From contig JAAYHP010000068.1 in assembly GCA_012735355.1 (NCBI GenBank), positions 1-7,200 of the forward strand: DNA of 7,200 nucleotides, given 5' to 3'. Below are positions 6,641 to 7,200 of this stretch, piece after piece. The stretch's first letter is position 1; each line of letters starts with the position of its first letter. The stretch comes from Lysinibacillus sp. (GTDB taxonomy: Bacteria; Bacillota; Bacilli; Bacillales_A; Planococcaceae). Position numbers and translations under genes: made by a program. Below the pieces are notes generated by a model. That model ran no database searches and was not told where the DNA came from. It was given only the letters and a program-made list of their open reading frames with translations.

Positions 6641-6805
6641 TTATTTTCTTGATACAATATATTCAGCATCCTTTTCACAGTAATCGCATTTTGTGGATAA
6701 CTTTTCTTCTTCACTTAGTTTATCCAAAATGGGAAAGTCTTTCGTTTCCGCAATATACATATCTAATGCATGATTTACGTGCATCTCGCAGCAATAATAT
6801 TTCAA
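6641..6805 (-). CDS. yyzF: Small CxxH/CxxC protein, YyzF-like
   Basis: From the chosen TTG start (6803-6805) this is a 54-residue protein beginning (M)KYYCCEMHVNHALDMYI. It contains a C-E-M-H motif (residues 6-9) and a C-D-Y-C motif (residues 40-43), together a likely four-ligand zinc site. This matches the small CxxH/CxxC family found beside rlmH in Bacillus (YyzF in B. subtilis, BA_5709 in B. anthracis); its function is unknown. AAGGAG (6815-6820) precedes the TTG by 9 nt. The frame also opens from a GTG at 6848-6850, but that start has no proper ribosome binding site and would add 15 residues that family members lack. A perfect DnaA box (6692-6700) lies inside the gene and encodes Leu-Ser-Thr. 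A terminator separates it from htrC upstream; rlmH lies 220 nt downstream on the same strand. Confidence 0.82.
   Translation of the reverse strand: MKYYCCEMHVNHALDMYIAETKDFPILDKLSEEEKLSTKCDYCEKDAEYIVSRK
6692..6700 (-). promoter_or_regulatory. Perfect DnaA box inside yyzF
   Basis: TGTGGATAA on the plus strand is TTATCCACA read on the minus strand. It lies between box clusters A and B and is one of only two boxes here pointing that way. A further weak site, TTATCCAAA, is at 6720-6728. Confidence 0.7.
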
Positions 6806-6818
6806 TTTAAAAATCTCC

Positions 6819-6872
6819 TTTTCCCTTATTTTTTCCACAATGTTATTCACATTTTCCTTATTTTATCCACAA
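6819..6872. repeat. Direct repeat pair with DnaA boxes, 32-bp period (cluster B)
   Basis: A 22-nt unit at 6819-6840 and a 21-nt unit at 6852-6872 align with one substitution and one single-base gap. Both read TTTTCC(C)TTATTTT and end in a DnaA box plus A: TTTTCCACA at 6831-6839 and the perfect TTATCCACA at 6863-6871. The boxes start 32 bp apart, the same period as in cluster A. A third box, TTATTCACA (6843-6851), sits between them. Confidence 0.75.
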
Positions 6873-6969
6873 TTCATTTTAACAAACTAAAAAAGAGTAG
6901 GAAAGAAAAGGCTTTTCTTTCACCACTCTTTTGTGAAAAACTCTCTGTGGATTACTTAATTTATCCACA
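6831..6969. promoter_or_regulatory. DnaA-box cluster B, between yyzF and htrC
   Basis: Perfect boxes lie at 6863-6871 and 6961-6969. One-mismatch boxes are TTTTCCACA (6831-6839), TTATTCACA (6843-6851) and TGTGGATTA (6946-6954, opposite orientation). The last perfect box begins 2 nt from the htrC stop codon. The cluster overlaps the region from which yyzF would be transcribed, so DnaA could affect yyzF-rlmH expression. A terminator (6889-6932) sits in its middle. Confidence 0.82.
6889..6932 (-). terminator. Terminator of htrC
   Basis: Two stacked stems, AAAAGAGT/ACTCTTTT (6891-6898 with 6925-6932) and GAAAGAAAA/TTTTCTTTC (6901-6909 with 6913-6921), enclose a 3-nt loop with a small interior bulge. 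On the minus strand the hairpin ends in a six-T run (complement of 6889-6894), in the right place about 40 nt after the htrC stop codon. Confidence 0.82.
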
Positions 6970-6970
6970 A

Positions 6971-7200
6971 TTATAATTGTGTACTTTCCGATAATTTTAA
7001 TTGTATCTCAACGATTTTTCCAGAGCGATATACTTTCATATTCAGTATATCTCCTATTTCCGTTTTGTTATATAAATGTTGTCGTAAATCAATGGAGTTT
7101 TCAATTTTTTCCCCATTCATTTCTACAATGACATCATATTGTTCTACGCCTGCTCGATCTGCAGGAGAACCCGGCACGACTTCTGTTACAACTACTCCCG
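6971..7200 (-). CDS. htrC: HtrA-family serine protease, C-terminal PDZ domain only (5' end outside window)
   Basis: Only the last 75 codons are present; the gene enters from the right edge and stops at 6971-6973. The visible residues read V-V-V-T-E-V-VPGSPADRAGVEQYDVIVEMNG, then a helix with DLRQHLYNKTEIGD and closing strands LNMKVYRSGKIVEIQLKL. This is a PDZ domain with the PGSPA..AG binding-groove signature of trypsin-like HtrA/DegP proteases, which degrade or refold damaged proteins at the outer face of the membrane. The protease domain with its His-Asp-Ser triad lies outside the window. The neighbours yyzF and rlmH identify it as the HtrC (YyxA) paralogue, which in B. subtilis follows the walRKHIJ genes, rather than HtrA or HtrB. 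Apparent start codons within the visible part (such as GTG at 7175-7177) are internal. Confidence 0.88.
   Translation of the reverse strand, partial: GVVVTEVVPGSPADRAGVEQYDVIVEMNGEKIENSIDLRQHLYNKTEIGDILNMKVYRSGKIVEIQLKLSESTQL

Noticed and set aside
6457..6969. The DnaA-box cluster as the chromosomal origin or a plasmid origin
   Set aside because: There is no dnaA, dnaN, rpmH, rep or par gene in the window, I see no clear AT-rich unwinding element with DnaA-trio repeats next to a box pair, and the flanking genes are the chromosomal htrC-yyzF-rlmH set.
6770..6976. 68-codon plus-strand frame
   Set aside because: It is antisense to yyzF and runs through the htrC terminator and DnaA boxes, with no ribosome binding site or recognisable motif.

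Overview
The window looks like chromosomal DNA of a low-GC Gram-positive bacterium of the family Bacillaceae. The DNA is AT-rich, the Shine-Dalgarno sites are strong (AAGGAGG, AAGGTGG), and start codons other than ATG are used freely. Several proteins are recognisable as close relatives of Bacillus subtilis proteins: YdaM, YdaL, Ggt, RlmH, YyzF and HtrC/YyxA. No transposon, phage, tRNA, rRNA or CRISPR array is visible.

Layout. Positions 1-2460 (minus strand) hold a two-gene exopolysaccharide unit: a secreted or membrane-anchored DUF2334 protein (ydaL) followed, with an ATGA overlap, by a processive-type family 2 glycosyltransferase (ydaM) that runs off the left edge. Positions 2461-2902 are a divergent intergenic region with a candidate promoter for each side. 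Positions 2903-3724 (plus) encode a small secreted protein with an SbsA-type Ig-like domain and an unrecognised C-terminal half, closed by a good terminator. Positions 3992-5752 (plus) encode a full-length Bacillus-type gamma-glutamyltransferase whose start codon appears to be the very rare ATT. A bidirectional terminator at 5806-5843 separates it from the convergent minus-strand block.

Positions 5941-7200 (minus) carry htrC (3' end only) -> yyzF -> rlmH, a conserved order found near the replication origin in Bacillus. The spaces around rlmH and yyzF are packed with DnaA boxes: four perfect TTATCCACA 9-mers and at least eight one-mismatch versions within about 510 bp. Two pairs of boxes sit in direct repeats with the same 32-bp period. 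There is no dnaA, dnaN or rpmH gene here, so this is best read as an origin-proximal, non-oriC DnaA-box cluster of the kind known upstream of yydA (rlmH) in B. subtilis, not as oriC itself.

The two points most worth a second look are the DnaA-box cluster with its periodic repeats and the ATT start of ggt. The genes do not form one pathway: the left part concerns cell-surface polysaccharide, the middle secreted proteins and glutathione/poly-gamma-glutamate metabolism, and the right part ribosome modification, protein quality control and probable replication control.
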